From Nitrosopumilales archaeon (GTDB lineage: Archaea > Thermoproteota > Nitrososphaeria > Nitrososphaerales > Nitrosopumilaceae), in the NCBI GenBank assembly GCA_900299125.1, contig OMIR01000083.1:1-51985 (forward strand): a stretch of DNA of 51,985 bases, read 5' to 3'. This document shows, in pieces, positions 33,381 to 42,411 of the stretch. The translations under genes were made by a program, and so were the position numbers. The notes below the pieces were generated by a model. The model was not told the origin of the DNA. It did not search any database and was given only the letters and a program-made list of their open reading frames with translations. The stretch's first letter is position 1. Each line of letters begins with the position of its first letter.

Positions 33381-36233
33381 TTACTTGCCAACGATAATGG
33401 AAATATAGTGTAGTTCGGGTACGCCCTCTACCGTTGAGATTACACCAATATTCACAGTATTGTCATCTTGCCACAATACAATTCGTCGAGTCTTTTGTAA
33501 GACGAATTTTCCAAGGAATTCATCAATTAATTTGTCTGTTGCCTCTTTGTCAAGGTGGGAATACAGAGATACCTCTCCTTCTTTGAACGATAACGGAATA
33601 GAGAGACTAGTTGGTGTGATAATATCAAGACCTTTGTCCTCAAATGCCGATTTGATCTTTGTAATTCTCGCATCCTTGTCAAATGTCGGATCTGGTGTAA
33701 ACGTACTAGATGATGGAACGACTCCTGCAAGTTTTTGTAAATATGCCTCAAATGCTTCTTGTTGCGTATTACCCAAACCAACGTAATATTCTCCATTGAA
33801 TGCTGCTCCTACGGCAGCAATAGTTCCAAGTTGAGCCACTACACCTTCTCCTGAACCAGCTGTATAAACAGGAATGAAATACACATCATGTTCACCAACA
33901 CGATAAAGTATGTTATCACCAATTCTTGGAGTTCGTAGTAATGTTTTGAGTTGGGCGAAGTCATTATCTTTTTCCAATGCTTCTCTGACTGCCGTTGGTC
34001 CGATCAATTTAGTCGTAGAGTTAAAAGGAACTTGGTAGAAATGCATCTTACCAAGCGTTGGTAGATCATTTTCAACAATCATGTATCCGGAGAGATTCTT
34101 TCCTTTAGAGTCGCGTAGCTCCAATGACAATAATCCTAAGAATTTTGTACTATCAAATCCTGGTGGCTTGGCTTCAATATAGTACGCATCAAGTTTATCA
34201 GGTATCTCAAAAAAGCTGTTAGCCTGGATGAAGGTTTCAGTGTCTGTTACGTGGTAAATATTGAACATTTCTGTCTTCCATGTGAAAAGTTCCTGAGGGT
34301 ATCTGATTTGTTCTGTTAACCATGATGGTACAGTTTGGAATTTTTCACCATATTGTGATTCCAGTATTTTTGCGATATCGTCATCACCGTGTTTGAGAAG
34401 GGTAATATTTCCATCATATGTGTCAACTAGAGCAAATCCAACTAGTCTGAGGTACGGATTACCCATGGACCATGGTACAGAATGAGTATCAAAGCCTATG
34501 ATTAAAGGTACTAACCAATATGTTTTGGTGCCATCTGTGACTGGGTAAATGTCAAGTTTTTGTCCGAAAATATCATAGAGAAAATATGGATACAATGTTT
34601 CCATTCGATCAAAGACATCTTTGTATCTCATTACATGAACAGATGTATTGGGATATGAAAGTAGGAAGTTTGGCTCAAACACCCAACTTAGTGGTGGAGA
34701 TAAAGTAATTCCACCTTTACCGGAATAAATTGCATTATTAATTTCTGCACTAACGGAACCACGATTGGTAGGATATGCAGACCATGTATCACGAAATAGT
34801 CCACCTTCTCCATAATAGATAGATCTTTGTGCAAAGAGATCTTCTGTTTTTACCGACTGTCCAGTTGTGGCTTCAAGTGTCAGGAATCCTTCTGGGACAT
34901 GTGTGTATACTAGGTGTTCATTATACCATCTGTTTTCGAGACTAACAGTACTAGGGACAATTGGTTTCATAGATGCTGTCCAATACAAAGTATTATTGAA
35001 TCTGAGAATGTCATTATCTCCAAATGTTATGTAGGGAATTAGTCCGATTTCTGGCTTTAACTTGGCAAATGCTGATTCCCAATCCCAAATTCGTACAGAG
35101 TCTAGAACATCACGATTTTGTTCAATGTAAGATTTGATATTGTTTGGTGAAACGGATGTAAGTTTTACGTCATCATCAGTAATGACAACCTTGTCTAGTT
35201 CTCCAAGGTATCGGTTTATTGTAATTTGTTGTTGTGTGTATGGTCCAAGATATTCGATTTTGCGTGTATCTGCAATACTGTTGTTAACTCCCATTATAGT
35301 TCCAGTGATGATTCCTATTGCAATTAATCCAAACACTCGAATGTAAATGTCTCTTTTGACCGGTTGAGTTAAAACCTTCGAACGAATTTTATCAAAGATT
35401 GCAAATGCAACTAAGATAAATCCCGCAGCTAGTGTTCCACCAATTACAAATTTTGTGTTATAATCAATTTGTTCTGAGAAGAACATGTTGATCCCGGCCC
35501 AGATAATTCCTATACCGATGACAGATTCAATAGTTGAAACATAGTTTAGGAATTTTGGTTTTCCTTGGGATGAATCTGAGATAAATGATGTAATTACCTT
35601 AATTATTGAGTGTAAACCAACGTAAAGACCTAGTCTGATTCCTATGACACCCATAAGTGGTGGAATTAGAATTATCAATGCGGGTATCAGTTCTATAACG
35701 ATCATCGCACCACTAGATGATTGAAGTGAACTAAACGGAAGTGAGAATAAACTTGGTAGCTTATCCAAACCAAGATCATTTCCATCCAATAGATGAGTTA
35801 GTGCAAGACCAAACATGATATTGACAAAGAATGCACCAAAGAGGAAAATCTTCGTGATTTGCCAGATTGCAAATTGTGGAGTACTTAATTTGTAATCTCT
35901 AAAACTTGAGATATTCTTTGTTACTGGTTCACGTGACGTTCTGTTTAGAAAAATTACCATAACATGAATTGAATACCAAACAATTGAAGAACGATTTTTT
36001 ACGTCTACATTAACAAGTGCTATTGCAGAAAGTACAACTGCTGATATAATGGAATATTGGAGTGGTTTTGCAAATTGTTCACCAAATTCTGTCATGTTCA
36101 TTGACAGAATTACGCCTTGATTACCAAACATTACAAGTACAATTAGCCCTATAACGGCAATTATTCCAAGTCGGATCAGCTTGCCTGCCCTTGGAGGCCT
36201 TGAACTTGATTGTGATGAACTATACAAATTCAT
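33381..36233 (-). CDS. UPF0182 family large membrane protein
   Basis: A 950-aa product that matches the UPF0182/COG1615 layout: about seven N-terminal membrane segments (residues about 15-320, starting LIRLGIIAVIGLIVLVMFG), then a large extracytoplasmic domain with family-like stretches (NRYLGELDKVVITDDDV, TRDVL-like IEQNRDVLDSVRIWDWE, YYGEGGLF, LVPLIIGF) and the C-terminal EGVVAQLGTIAAVGAAF. The function is unknown across bacteria and archaea. The length is normal for the family. A 5-bp inverted repeat flanks AATTAA about 15-30 nt upstream (36248-36263). Confidence 0.85.
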   Translation of the reverse strand: MNLYSSSQSSSRPPRAGKLIRLGIIAVIGLIVLVMFGNQGVILSMNMTEFGEQFAKPLQYSIISAVVLSAIALVNVDVKNRSSIVWYSIHVMVIFLNRTSREPVTKNISSFRDYKLSTPQFAIWQITKIFLFGAFFVNIMFGLALTHLLDGNDLGLDKLPSLFSLPFSSLQSSSGAMIVIELIPALIILIPPLMGVIGIRLGLYVGLHSIIKVITSFISDSSQGKPKFLNYVSTIESVIGIGIIWAGINMFFSEQIDYNTKFVIGGTLAAGFILVAFAIFDKIRSKVLTQPVKRDIYIRVFGLIAIGIITGTIMGVNNSIADTRKIEYLGPYTQQQITINRYLGELDKVVITDDDVKLTSVSPNNIKSYIEQNRDVLDSVRIWDWESAFAKLKPEIGLIPYITFGDNDILRFNNTLYWTASMKPIVPSTVSLENRWYNEHLVYTHVPEGFLTLEATTGQSVKTEDLFAQRSIYYGEGGLFRDTWSAYPTNRGSVSAEINNAIYSGKGGITLSPPLSWVFEPNFLLSYPNTSVHVMRYKDVFDRMETLYPYFLYDIFGQKLDIYPVTDGTKTYWLVPLIIGFDTHSVPWSMGNPYLRLVGFALVDTYDGNITLLKHGDDDIAKILESQYGEKFQTVPSWLTEQIRYPQELFTWKTEMFNIYHVTDTETFIQANSFFEIPDKLDAYYIEAKPPGFDSTKFLGLLSLELRDSKGKNLSGYMIVENDLPTLGKMHFYQVPFNSTTKLIGPTAVREALEKDNDFAQLKTLLRTPRIGDNILYRVGEHDVYFIPVYTAGSGEGVVAQLGTIAAVGAAFNGEYYVGLGNTQQEAFEAYLQKLAGVVPSSSTFTPDPTFDKDARITKIKSAFEDKGLDIITPTSLSIPLSFKEGEVSLYSHLDKEATDKLIDEFLGKFVLQKTRRIVLWQDDNTVNIGVISTVEGVPELHYISIIVGK

Positions 36234-36280
36234 AATTTCTCATTTTCAGACAAATTAATGTCTTGGGGATAGTTTTGCGC

Positions 36281-37393
36281 CTAGGAAACACTAGCACAGC
36301 CTTTGCATATCAAATACACAGCTGCGTATTTGGGTAGTGTCACTTGCTCATTATGATATGGTCCAAAGTTTTTATTTTTAAGTCTAAACGAAACTGGACA
36401 GTTAGCTGTTACTGAGATTGAGGTATCATCTATAAAACAAGCTTCTGAGCTGGGATTGAATTTGTCAATATCTGTGATAATCATTTTGGTAAGGCCAGAC
36501 TTTGAATTAATTGTGCCACCGAGTCTGAATATTCGATGTACATCTACTGTTACATTCGGATCGATTTTCACACCAAGTTCGGTTTGAAATGATTCAATCT
36601 TTTTTTTAAAAGAAAAATAACCATCAGAGATTAATTGTTTTGAAATTTTAGACTTATTTGATTTAGCTCCAAATATTTCTCTGGATACTCTTCCCAACCA
36701 TCCCTTTTCTTCAAGATCGGGAAATTCTGATCTCGAAAAATTAGTTCTAGCACCAAATGTTTCAGGAATTGCACCGCGAAAAGTTAGATAATCAACCAAT
36801 TCCGATCTGTGCCTAGAATCTAGACTTTCATACTGAGATGTTACATGTATATGAAATCCCTCATTTCCAGAAAAATATACTGTGATATTTTGTCTTGGAA
36901 TACCAAGATCCTTAGTTAAAATGCTAATCAGTTTGTTTAGTTCTTTTTTAGCACCAATAATGCAATTATTACAAAAAATAGATACAGTATCAAATTTGAT
37001 TGAATTACACTTAACGCAGCAATCAGAATTACCGATTTGACCGCAGGAATTACATTTTTTGATTGTGTGTTCATGTCTGCACGGAAGATGTAGATCTTTG
37101 GCATCAATATCAAATATCAGATCAGCATTTTGCCAGTCTTTTTCAGCCATTGGTAAGTTAGGAAATGAATATCTAGCATTTGAGCAATATACATCAGATG
37201 GTATATTTTTCATCAAAAGGAGATGAAGTTCCTTGTCAGAACGAAGAGATATGTGTCTATTCATACCTGAATTGAATTTTTGAAAACCAAATTCGCGCAT
37301 TTCTGGATTTTTTGGTGTGTGTATGAGATCAAAATGTTCAAAATAATATTTTTTAAATGAATCTTCCAAGAATTTGATATCTTTATCATGCAT
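36281..37393 (-). CDS. priS: DNA primase small subunit PriS
   Basis: The catalytic subunit of the archaeal primase, making RNA/DNA primers. I chose ATG at 37393 (MHDKDIKFLEDSFKKYYFEHF) because PriS usually begins at this helix and because it overlaps the priL stop by 8 nt (ATGCATGA). Upstream ATGs (37438, 37456) only extend into priL. The catalytic acidic motif is ADLIFDIDAKDLH. A zinc knob is seen as CNSCGQIGNSDCCVKCN, then CNNC. FSGNEGFHIHV and RIFRLGGTINSKSGL are further family motifs. 370 aa. Confidence 0.93.
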   Translation of the reverse strand: MHDKDIKFLEDSFKKYYFEHFDLIHTPKNPEMREFGFQKFNSGMNRHISLRSDKELHLLLMKNIPSDVYCSNARYSFPNLPMAEKDWQNADLIFDIDAKDLHLPCRHEHTIKKCNSCGQIGNSDCCVKCNSIKFDTVSIFCNNCIIGAKKELNKLISILTKDLGIPRQNITVYFSGNEGFHIHVTSQYESLDSRHRSELVDYLTFRGAIPETFGARTNFSRSEFPDLEEKGWLGRVSREIFGAKSNKSKISKQLISDGYFSFKKKIESFQTELGVKIDPNVTVDVHRIFRLGGTINSKSGLTKMIITDIDKFNPSSEACFIDDTSISVTANCPVSFRLKNKNFGPYHNEQVTLPKYAAVYLICKGCASVS

Positions 37394-38393
37394 TTGGTAT
37401 TCTTTTCCTTCCAAACTGTAATGGATTAAAAATTCCATTGCATTCTTGAGTAGCAAAACAAAGATTTTCAGTTTTTAGTTTTTCACATGAAGGACAAGCG
37501 TATTTTGTCCCACTACCAAAATTACCTGCTAGATGCTTTAGTTGGTATAGTGTGATTTTTTCATTGTAATCGGGAGCATTTTTAAAAAGTGGTGCGATTT
37601 CATCTACTGTTTGATTCTTGTTTAAAAGATATGTTGCAAGCATAAATCTTCCAGAATGGGGAAGATTTTCACCCTTTTGAAGAATTTCTAATGCATGCTT
37701 TATGCATGGTGGTTGTTCTGTCGTTTCTACAATTTGTACTGTAAATTTTTTTGCCAAGTTGGAAAGCATATCGATGGGTTTTCTAAATGTGTCAGGAATA
37801 TTTGCAATATTTGATGATTGAATTTTTTTTGCTATATATTTGTCAAGTTCTTTGCGTATTAATCGAACAGTTTGATGAGCAGAAAGGAAAACCTTACCAT
37901 CATCAACTAGGCGATTGACTAATTTCCATTCTTGTTCATGAAAATTTACTGAATGCATTAGGTAATCATGTGCAGGTATGACAAAATAATCTCCTGACTT
38001 TGTGACATTCATAGTAAATAAATCCTTGATAATTTTGATAGCTAATTCTTCATTTGTGTGAGAATTAATAAGATCTTTTTCTAGGAATTTTTCAGCCCTT
38101 CTTGCTTCTGCTAAAGAAAATCTTTTGATAAGAGTATTCATGTTGGTTTGCTTTAGAAGGATGACAGCTATTAGAAAAGAAAAAACTTCGATGTCTAAAT
38201 TTTTTATGGAAAAATCAGAATTAAAGATTTTACCTTCACATGAAATAGTGATACGTTCAAGTGCCAGATCTATTATTGGTTTAAGATCTTCATCACTACC
38301 TAATTGATCTATTGTAAATCCTTTTTCACGTAAATAATTTCCTGCTTCAGTTAGAAATGGATATTTAGCAATTTCTTCAGTTCCAAGTTTCAT
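37386..38393 (-). CDS. priL: DNA primase large subunit PriL
   Basis: The regulatory subunit that carries the primase [4Fe-4S] domain. The 335-aa product has an N-terminal helical region and a C-terminal Fe-S domain with four cysteines: CIKHALE, then CPSC, CFATQEC. Its position directly upstream of priS, with an overlapping start, shows coupled expression. The promoter region towards nfo contains a nested palindrome. Confidence 0.9.
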   Translation of the reverse strand: MKLGTEEIAKYPFLTEAGNYLREKGFTIDQLGSDEDLKPIIDLALERITISCEGKIFNSDFSIKNLDIEVFSFLIAVILLKQTNMNTLIKRFSLAEARRAEKFLEKDLINSHTNEELAIKIIKDLFTMNVTKSGDYFVIPAHDYLMHSVNFHEQEWKLVNRLVDDGKVFLSAHQTVRLIRKELDKYIAKKIQSSNIANIPDTFRKPIDMLSNLAKKFTVQIVETTEQPPCIKHALEILQKGENLPHSGRFMLATYLLNKNQTVDEIAPLFKNAPDYNEKITLYQLKHLAGNFGSGTKYACPSCEKLKTENLCFATQECNGIFNPLQFGRKRIPNA

Positions 38394-38399
38394 AGATTC

Positions 38400-38456
38400 T
38401 ATATCATAATTTCTAGTTAAAAATCAGACTCTGATTTTGGTTTAAATTATGATATA
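38400..38456. repeat. Nested perfect inverted repeats between priL and nfo
   Basis: The outer arms TATATCATAATTT (38400-38412) and AAATTATGATATA (38444-38456) are perfect 13-bp inverted complements. Inside them AAAATCAGA-C-TCTGATTTT (38420-38438) is a perfect 9-bp palindrome, with almost the same centre. Candidate TATA boxes sit at each side (TTTTTAAC on minus about 26 nt from the priL start; TTTAAATTA on plus about 26 nt from the nfo start). The symmetric arrangement suggests a shared operator. Confidence 0.75.
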
Positions 38457-38470
38457 CAGCGTGAAAAGTC

Positions 38471-39310
38471 ATGAGAGTGGGATTACACGTTTCCATTTCT
38501 GGCTCACTTTCAGCAGCAATCGATAATGCAGTGGAACGAGAGTGTTCAGCGTTTCAGATCTTTACACGTAGCCCTAGAATGTGGACTGCAAAAGAAATTT
38601 CGAAGGTAGATGCACAAGAATTCAAGGATAAATTATCAGCAAGTAAAATCGATAGATTTGCAACAGTTGCACATATGCCGTATCTACCTAATTTAGCATC
38701 ACCAAACTCTGCATCACATTCAAAATCCGTATCTGTTTTGATCAAGGAGGTTCAGAGATGTGGAGAAATTGGTATTCCGTATTTGGTGGCACATTTGGGT
38801 AGTCATATGGGTCAAGGAGAAGATAAGGGAATTTCTCAACTTGTTAAAGCATTTGAAAAAGCTGCAGAAGTAGAAAATGATGTCATGATTTTATTGGAGA
38901 ATACTGCAGGTCAGAAGAACTCAGTAGGTTCAGAATTTTCTCAATGGGCTGAGATATTTTCTCAATTAAATCCAAAAAAAAGATTTGGTGTATGTCTTGA
39001 TACATGTCATGCCTTTGCATATGGATATGATCTTAGAACAGAGAGTACAGTTACACAGACATTCAAAAAATTTGATGATGAGATAGGATGGGAAAATTTG
39101 AAGATTTTGCACTTAAATGATTCTAAAGGAGAACTTGGTTCTAATCTAGACAGGCATGAACATATCGGTTTGGGAAAAATTGGTGAGAAAGGGATGTCGG
39201 CAGGCATCAAACTGGCAAATAAAACAAATATTCCAATCATATTAGAGACTCCAATTGATGGGACTCGTGATGATGTGGGCAATATTAAAAAGGTAATCGA
39301 AATTGCATAG
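38471..39310 (+). CDS. nfo: Endonuclease IV (AP endonuclease)
   Basis: Cleaves DNA 5' to abasic sites in base-excision repair using three zinc ions. The 279-aa TIM-barrel protein begins RVGLHVSISGSL and has metal-site stretches VAHLGSHMGQGED, LLENTAGQ, CLDTCHAFAYGYD, LNDSKGELGSNLDRHEHIGLG and ILETPID. All expected metal ligands are visible. The length is normal. It is divergent from priL across a palindromic intergenic region, and GlyRS follows on the same strand. Confidence 0.96.
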   Translation: MRVGLHVSISGSLSAAIDNAVERECSAFQIFTRSPRMWTAKEISKVDAQEFKDKLSASKIDRFATVAHMPYLPNLASPNSASHSKSVSVLIKEVQRCGEIGIPYLVAHLGSHMGQGEDKGISQLVKAFEKAAEVENDVMILLENTAGQKNSVGSEFSQWAEIFSQLNPKKRFGVCLDTCHAFAYGYDLRTESTVTQTFKKFDDEIGWENLKILHLNDSKGELGSNLDRHEHIGLGKIGEKGMSAGIKLANKTNIPIILETPIDGTRDDVGNIKKVIEIA

Positions 39311-39344
39311 GTTAGAATTTATTCCGAAATAGGTTAGAATCACA

Positions 39345-40802
39345 ATGAACTACGATAGTATAATGCAACTTGCACTTGAACGAGGTTTTTACTTTCCAAG
39401 CTGCGAAATCTACGCTGATGCACAGGCTGGATTTTGGGAATATGGCCCTTCTGGAGTATCAATGAAAAGTAAGTTCATAGAATTATGGAGACGCGAATTA
39501 TTACGTCGAGATGGAATGCTTGAAATTGATGGGTCACAGATAATGTCAAAATCCGTTTTTGAAGCATCAGGTCATTTGGCAAGCTTTGCAGATCCTGTTG
39601 TTAGATGTATAAACTGTAAGTTAAATTATCGTGTAGACAAATTAATTTTCGAACAAACCAAGATAGAAATTCCAGAAAGTGCTGATCTTCCCGAATTTGA
39701 TAAAGTTGTATCAGAAAAAAGTATTCGATGTCCAAAATGTAAGGGTGAGTTTGAAAGGGCTAGAAAATTCAATATGATGTTTAAGGTAGAGATCGGTCCA
39801 GAAGCTGAAGCTGCATATCTAAGGCCAGAAACTTGTCAATCAATATTTGTTGATTTCCCAAGATTATTCAAAACAATGCGAGGAAAACTTCCGTTAGGAA
39901 TTGCTCAGATTGGAAAAAGTTTTCGAAATGAGATATCTCCCAGGCAATCATTATTGAGATTGCGAGAATTTTACCAAGCAGAGATTGAGGTATTTTGTAA
40001 TCCAGCCAAGTTAAATGATTTAGATAGATTTTCTGAAATTCAAAAAACCACTATTCGTTTATGGATTGAGAATTCTCTTAAAGCAATGTCATGTCAGGAA
40101 GCAGTTGAATCGGGACTTTTACCAAACAAATTTGTCGCCTATTATCTCGGACTATTGACCGAATTTTATGAGAAAACTGGAATAGATATGACAAAATCCA
40201 GATTTAGAAGATTAGGTGAGAAGGAAAAGGCATTCTACGCAACTGTTGCTTTTGATTTCGAGGTTCAGACTACAATAGGTTGGCTTGAATTGGTGGCTTG
40301 TAATTATAGATCAGACTATGATTTGACCAGTCATGCTACAAGATCAAAAGAAAAATTTGAAGTGCTTGATGACGAGCAAAAAGTTCTTCCACATGTTTTT
40401 GAGATTTCAATGGGAATTGACCGCTCTTTATACACAATTTTAGAGCATAGTATGCGTGAGGAAAAAGAAAATGATAGGGTGGTTTTATCATTAAAACCAT
40501 ATTTGGCACCAATTCATGTAGGAATTTTGTCTTTGGTTAAAAAAGATGGACTAAAGGAAAAAACTGATGAGATTTTTCTACGAATAAAAAGAAAATATGA
40601 TGCATTTTTAGATCACTCTGGAGCTATAGGTAGAAGATACAGGAGACTGGATGAGGTAGGTGCTCCATTTGCCATCACGATAGATCATCAAACCTTGCAA
40701 GATCAAACTGTAACTCTCAGAAGACGAGACTCTATGGCGCAAGAAAGGATTTCAATTACTGATATTGATTCAGTATTAGTAAAAGAAATATCATTTCCAT
40801 AG
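39345..40802 (+). CDS. glyS: Glycyl-tRNA synthetase (class II, dimeric)
   Basis: Charges tRNA-Gly with glycine. The 485-aa protein begins SIMQLALERGFYFPSCEIY, which fits class II GlyRS of the alpha2 type. A zinc-ribbon-like insertion has CINC...CPKC, motif 2 is GKSFRNEISPRQSLLRLREFYQAEIE, motif 3 is SMGIDRSLYTILEH, and the C-terminal anticodon-binding domain starts near residue 395. It lies 34 nt after nfo. A tRNA-Gly(CCC) is encoded at 31754. Confidence 0.96.
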   Translation: MNYDSIMQLALERGFYFPSCEIYADAQAGFWEYGPSGVSMKSKFIELWRRELLRRDGMLEIDGSQIMSKSVFEASGHLASFADPVVRCINCKLNYRVDKLIFEQTKIEIPESADLPEFDKVVSEKSIRCPKCKGEFERARKFNMMFKVEIGPEAEAAYLRPETCQSIFVDFPRLFKTMRGKLPLGIAQIGKSFRNEISPRQSLLRLREFYQAEIEVFCNPAKLNDLDRFSEIQKTTIRLWIENSLKAMSCQEAVESGLLPNKFVAYYLGLLTEFYEKTGIDMTKSRFRRLGEKEKAFYATVAFDFEVQTTIGWLELVACNYRSDYDLTSHATRSKEKFEVLDDEQKVLPHVFEISMGIDRSLYTILEHSMREEKENDRVVLSLKPYLAPIHVGILSLVKKDGLKEKTDEIFLRIKRKYDAFLDHSGAIGRRYRRLDEVGAPFAITIDHQTLQDQTVTLRRRDSMAQERISITDIDSVLVKEISFP

Positions 40803-40861
40803 GTACTTTTTATAGAATTATTGTCTAACATTTTAGAACGAGTTCTGGTTGAAATATACTA

Positions 40862-40904
40862 ATGTTTTAAAAATATAAAATTAAAAGAAAAGGAGCTTTT
40901 CGTC
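40862..40904 (-). terminator. T-rich candidate terminator of cdvB
   Basis: On the minus strand the sequence right after the cdvB stop reads AAAAGCTCCTTTTC then further T-runs (TTTTAATTTTATATTTTT). Archaeal termination commonly occurs at such T tracts. A weak inverted repeat AAAAG-GAG-CTTTT (40888-40900) overlaps it. Assigned by composition only. Confidence 0.35.
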
Positions 40905-41552
40905 TTATTCGTAAGTTGATGTTGATTGTGACGAAAGTCCAGATGGTGAAGGAACAGATGGGAATCTGTCTCCAATTTGCTGTTCAGCAACTGCTGATGC
41001 TTCCTGTAAGATCTTTTCAGTTTCTTCGCTTGAAACATCAGATCCAACATTGAATGCATCCCCTGCTAGTGAGTCCATCATCAAACCACTGAGTGTCTGG
41101 GTCATAGAGTTAAGCTCTGCATCTGCTTCAGGCATAAAGCGTCCTAGTGAGGACTTCAGGCCCTTCATTGTCGACATTGCTGGACCTATTGCTACCATAG
41201 CATCACCCAAGTCGTGGATGGTGGTTAGGCGCAATTGTACTTGTTCTAATGCCATTCTTGCATTGCCTAGCATCTTTGTGACCTTACGGATTTCAGCTAG
41301 TTCATTTGACAGGACACGACTTGCGCTGGTGTCATGCTGTTGCATTGCAGCTACGATTCTTTTGAATAGTTGAGCGTCACGTTCATGCAATTTATTTAAC
41401 ATCGAATCCATTTTTGAGATCTGTAATTGCAGTTTGTTGACTGCGTTCTGTATTCTTGGTTTCAATGCACCTTGTGGTTTAACAGAGTCTCGAAGTCTGT
41501 CTGCCACGCTTGCAGTATCCTGACGTGCCCAATTTCTCTCGAAGCCGGTCAT
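40905..41552 (-). CDS. cdvB: ESCRT-III-like cell division protein CdvB
   Basis: A 215-aa Snf7/ESCRT-III-fold protein; CdvB polymers constrict the membrane at division in Sulfolobales and are present in ammonia-oxidising archaea. The helical core spans about residues 25-165 (for example VNKLQLQISKMDSMLNKL; LAEIRKVTKMLGNARMALEQVQLRL), and a flexible C-terminal tail ends PSGLSSQSTSTYE. Base use is clearly more GC-rich than its neighbours, as expected of a highly expressed gene. CdvA and CdvC are not in this window. An inverted repeat lies in its upstream region. Confidence 0.88.
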   Translation of the reverse strand: MTGFERNWARQDTASVADRLRDSVKPQGALKPRIQNAVNKLQLQISKMDSMLNKLHERDAQLFKRIVAAMQQHDTSASRVLSNELAEIRKVTKMLGNARMALEQVQLRLTTIHDLGDAMVAIGPAMSTMKGLKSSLGRFMPEADAELNSMTQTLSGLMMDSLAGDAFNVGSDVSSEETEKILQEASAVAEQQIGDRFPSVPSPSGLSSQSTSTYE

Positions 41553-41598
41553 GAGCCATCATTTTGAATTTTCTTCTTAATAGAAATAGTGCATTTTA

Positions 41599-41625
41599 GT
41601 TAGCTAGAAACTAAATTTAGCTAAC
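41599..41625. repeat. Inverted repeat between cdvB and the racemase-like gene
   Basis: GTTAGCTA (41599-41606) and TAGCTAAC (41618-41625) form a perfect 8-bp inverted repeat with an 11-nt centre. It lies between the two divergent starts (47 nt from cdvB, 34 nt from the racemase-like gene). It is operator-like. Confidence 0.55.
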
Positions 41626-41658
41626 AAGCTGTAAATTGGGTTATGGGATTATCTAGTC

Positions 41659-42411
41659 ATGTCAAGGATTGCGGTATTTGATTCTGGTCTTGGTTCATTA
41701 TCAATTATCAGATCTATCCAAAAATTTACTAAAACAGAAATAATCTACTATGCCGATCAAAAAAATTTCCCTTATGGAAAAAAAACAAAGTTACAACTAA
41801 AGAAAATTATTGATCAGACAATACAAAAACTCGAAGACCAATTTCATCCAAGTCTAATAATAATGGCTTCCAATACACCATCAATTTTATTTTCAAATTA
41901 TTTAGGTAAAAAGATAGTTGGTGTTTTACCACCAATAGAAAAGGCCTTATTACTTTCAGAGAATGGAAGAATTGGCATACTTGGCACCAAAGCAACTATT
42001 AGAAGTAAGGAATTATCTAGATATCTTGAAAAATTTAACAGTGGAAGAAATTTCAAAAAAATTGATGCTACTGAACTCATAAAACTTGTTGAAACGGGAC
42101 AATTTCTTACTAATCCTAATAATTGTAAAAAAATCACTAGAGATCTGCTAAAAAACATTTTTATAAAAAATAAAATCGATGTAGTAACTTTATCTAGCAC
42201 TCATTTACCATTTTTATTACCAATTTTAGAAAAAGAGTTTCCATTTATTCGATTCATAGATCCTGCTGATGATGTAGCAAAAATAGTTGCAAAAAGAATT
42301 AAGAAAACATCACGTAATAAACTTCGAATTTATACATCCTTAAATCCAAAAATATTAGAGATGCATATAAAAAAAATCGGAATTAGTAAAACTGTTAATT
42401 TTTTGCCTTAG
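41659..42411 (+). CDS. Glutamate racemase-like protein lacking both catalytic cysteines
   Basis: A 250-aa Asp/Glu-racemase superfamily protein. The N-terminal FDSGLGSLSIIRSI (D8), YYADQKNFPYGKKT and THLPFLLPIL clearly match MurI. Both catalytic cysteines are replaced by serine: the usual ACNTAS is MASNTPS (S71) and the usual GCTHYPLL is SSTHLPFL (S180). The flanking D8 and H182 are kept. Archaea like this lack peptidoglycan, so D-glutamate production is unlikely. It may bind an amino acid or act as a gyrase-inhibitor-like or metabolic protein, but the role is unknown. Its end overlaps cbiF by 17 nt. Confidence 0.85.
   Translation: MSRIAVFDSGLGSLSIIRSIQKFTKTEIIYYADQKNFPYGKKTKLQLKKIIDQTIQKLEDQFHPSLIIMASNTPSILFSNYLGKKIVGVLPPIEKALLLSENGRIGILGTKATIRSKELSRYLEKFNSGRNFKKIDATELIKLVETGQFLTNPNNCKKITRDLLKNIFIKNKIDVVTLSSTHLPFLLPILEKEFPFIRFIDPADDVAKIVAKRIKKTSRNKLRIYTSLNPKILEMHIKKIGISKTVNFLP

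Noticed and set aside
37394-37456. Longer PriS starts at 37438 or 37456
   Set aside because: They only add residues encoded within the end of priL; ATG 37393 starts at the usual PriS N-terminal helix.
40803-40861. AGAAC-GA-GTTCT hairpin after glyS (40835-40846) as a terminator
   Set aside because: Only a 5-bp stem and no T-run follows, so it is too weak to call.
41659-42411. Functional glutamate racemase for peptidoglycan
   Set aside because: Both catalytic cysteines are serine and no other peptidoglycan gene is present, so an active MurI annotation is not supported.
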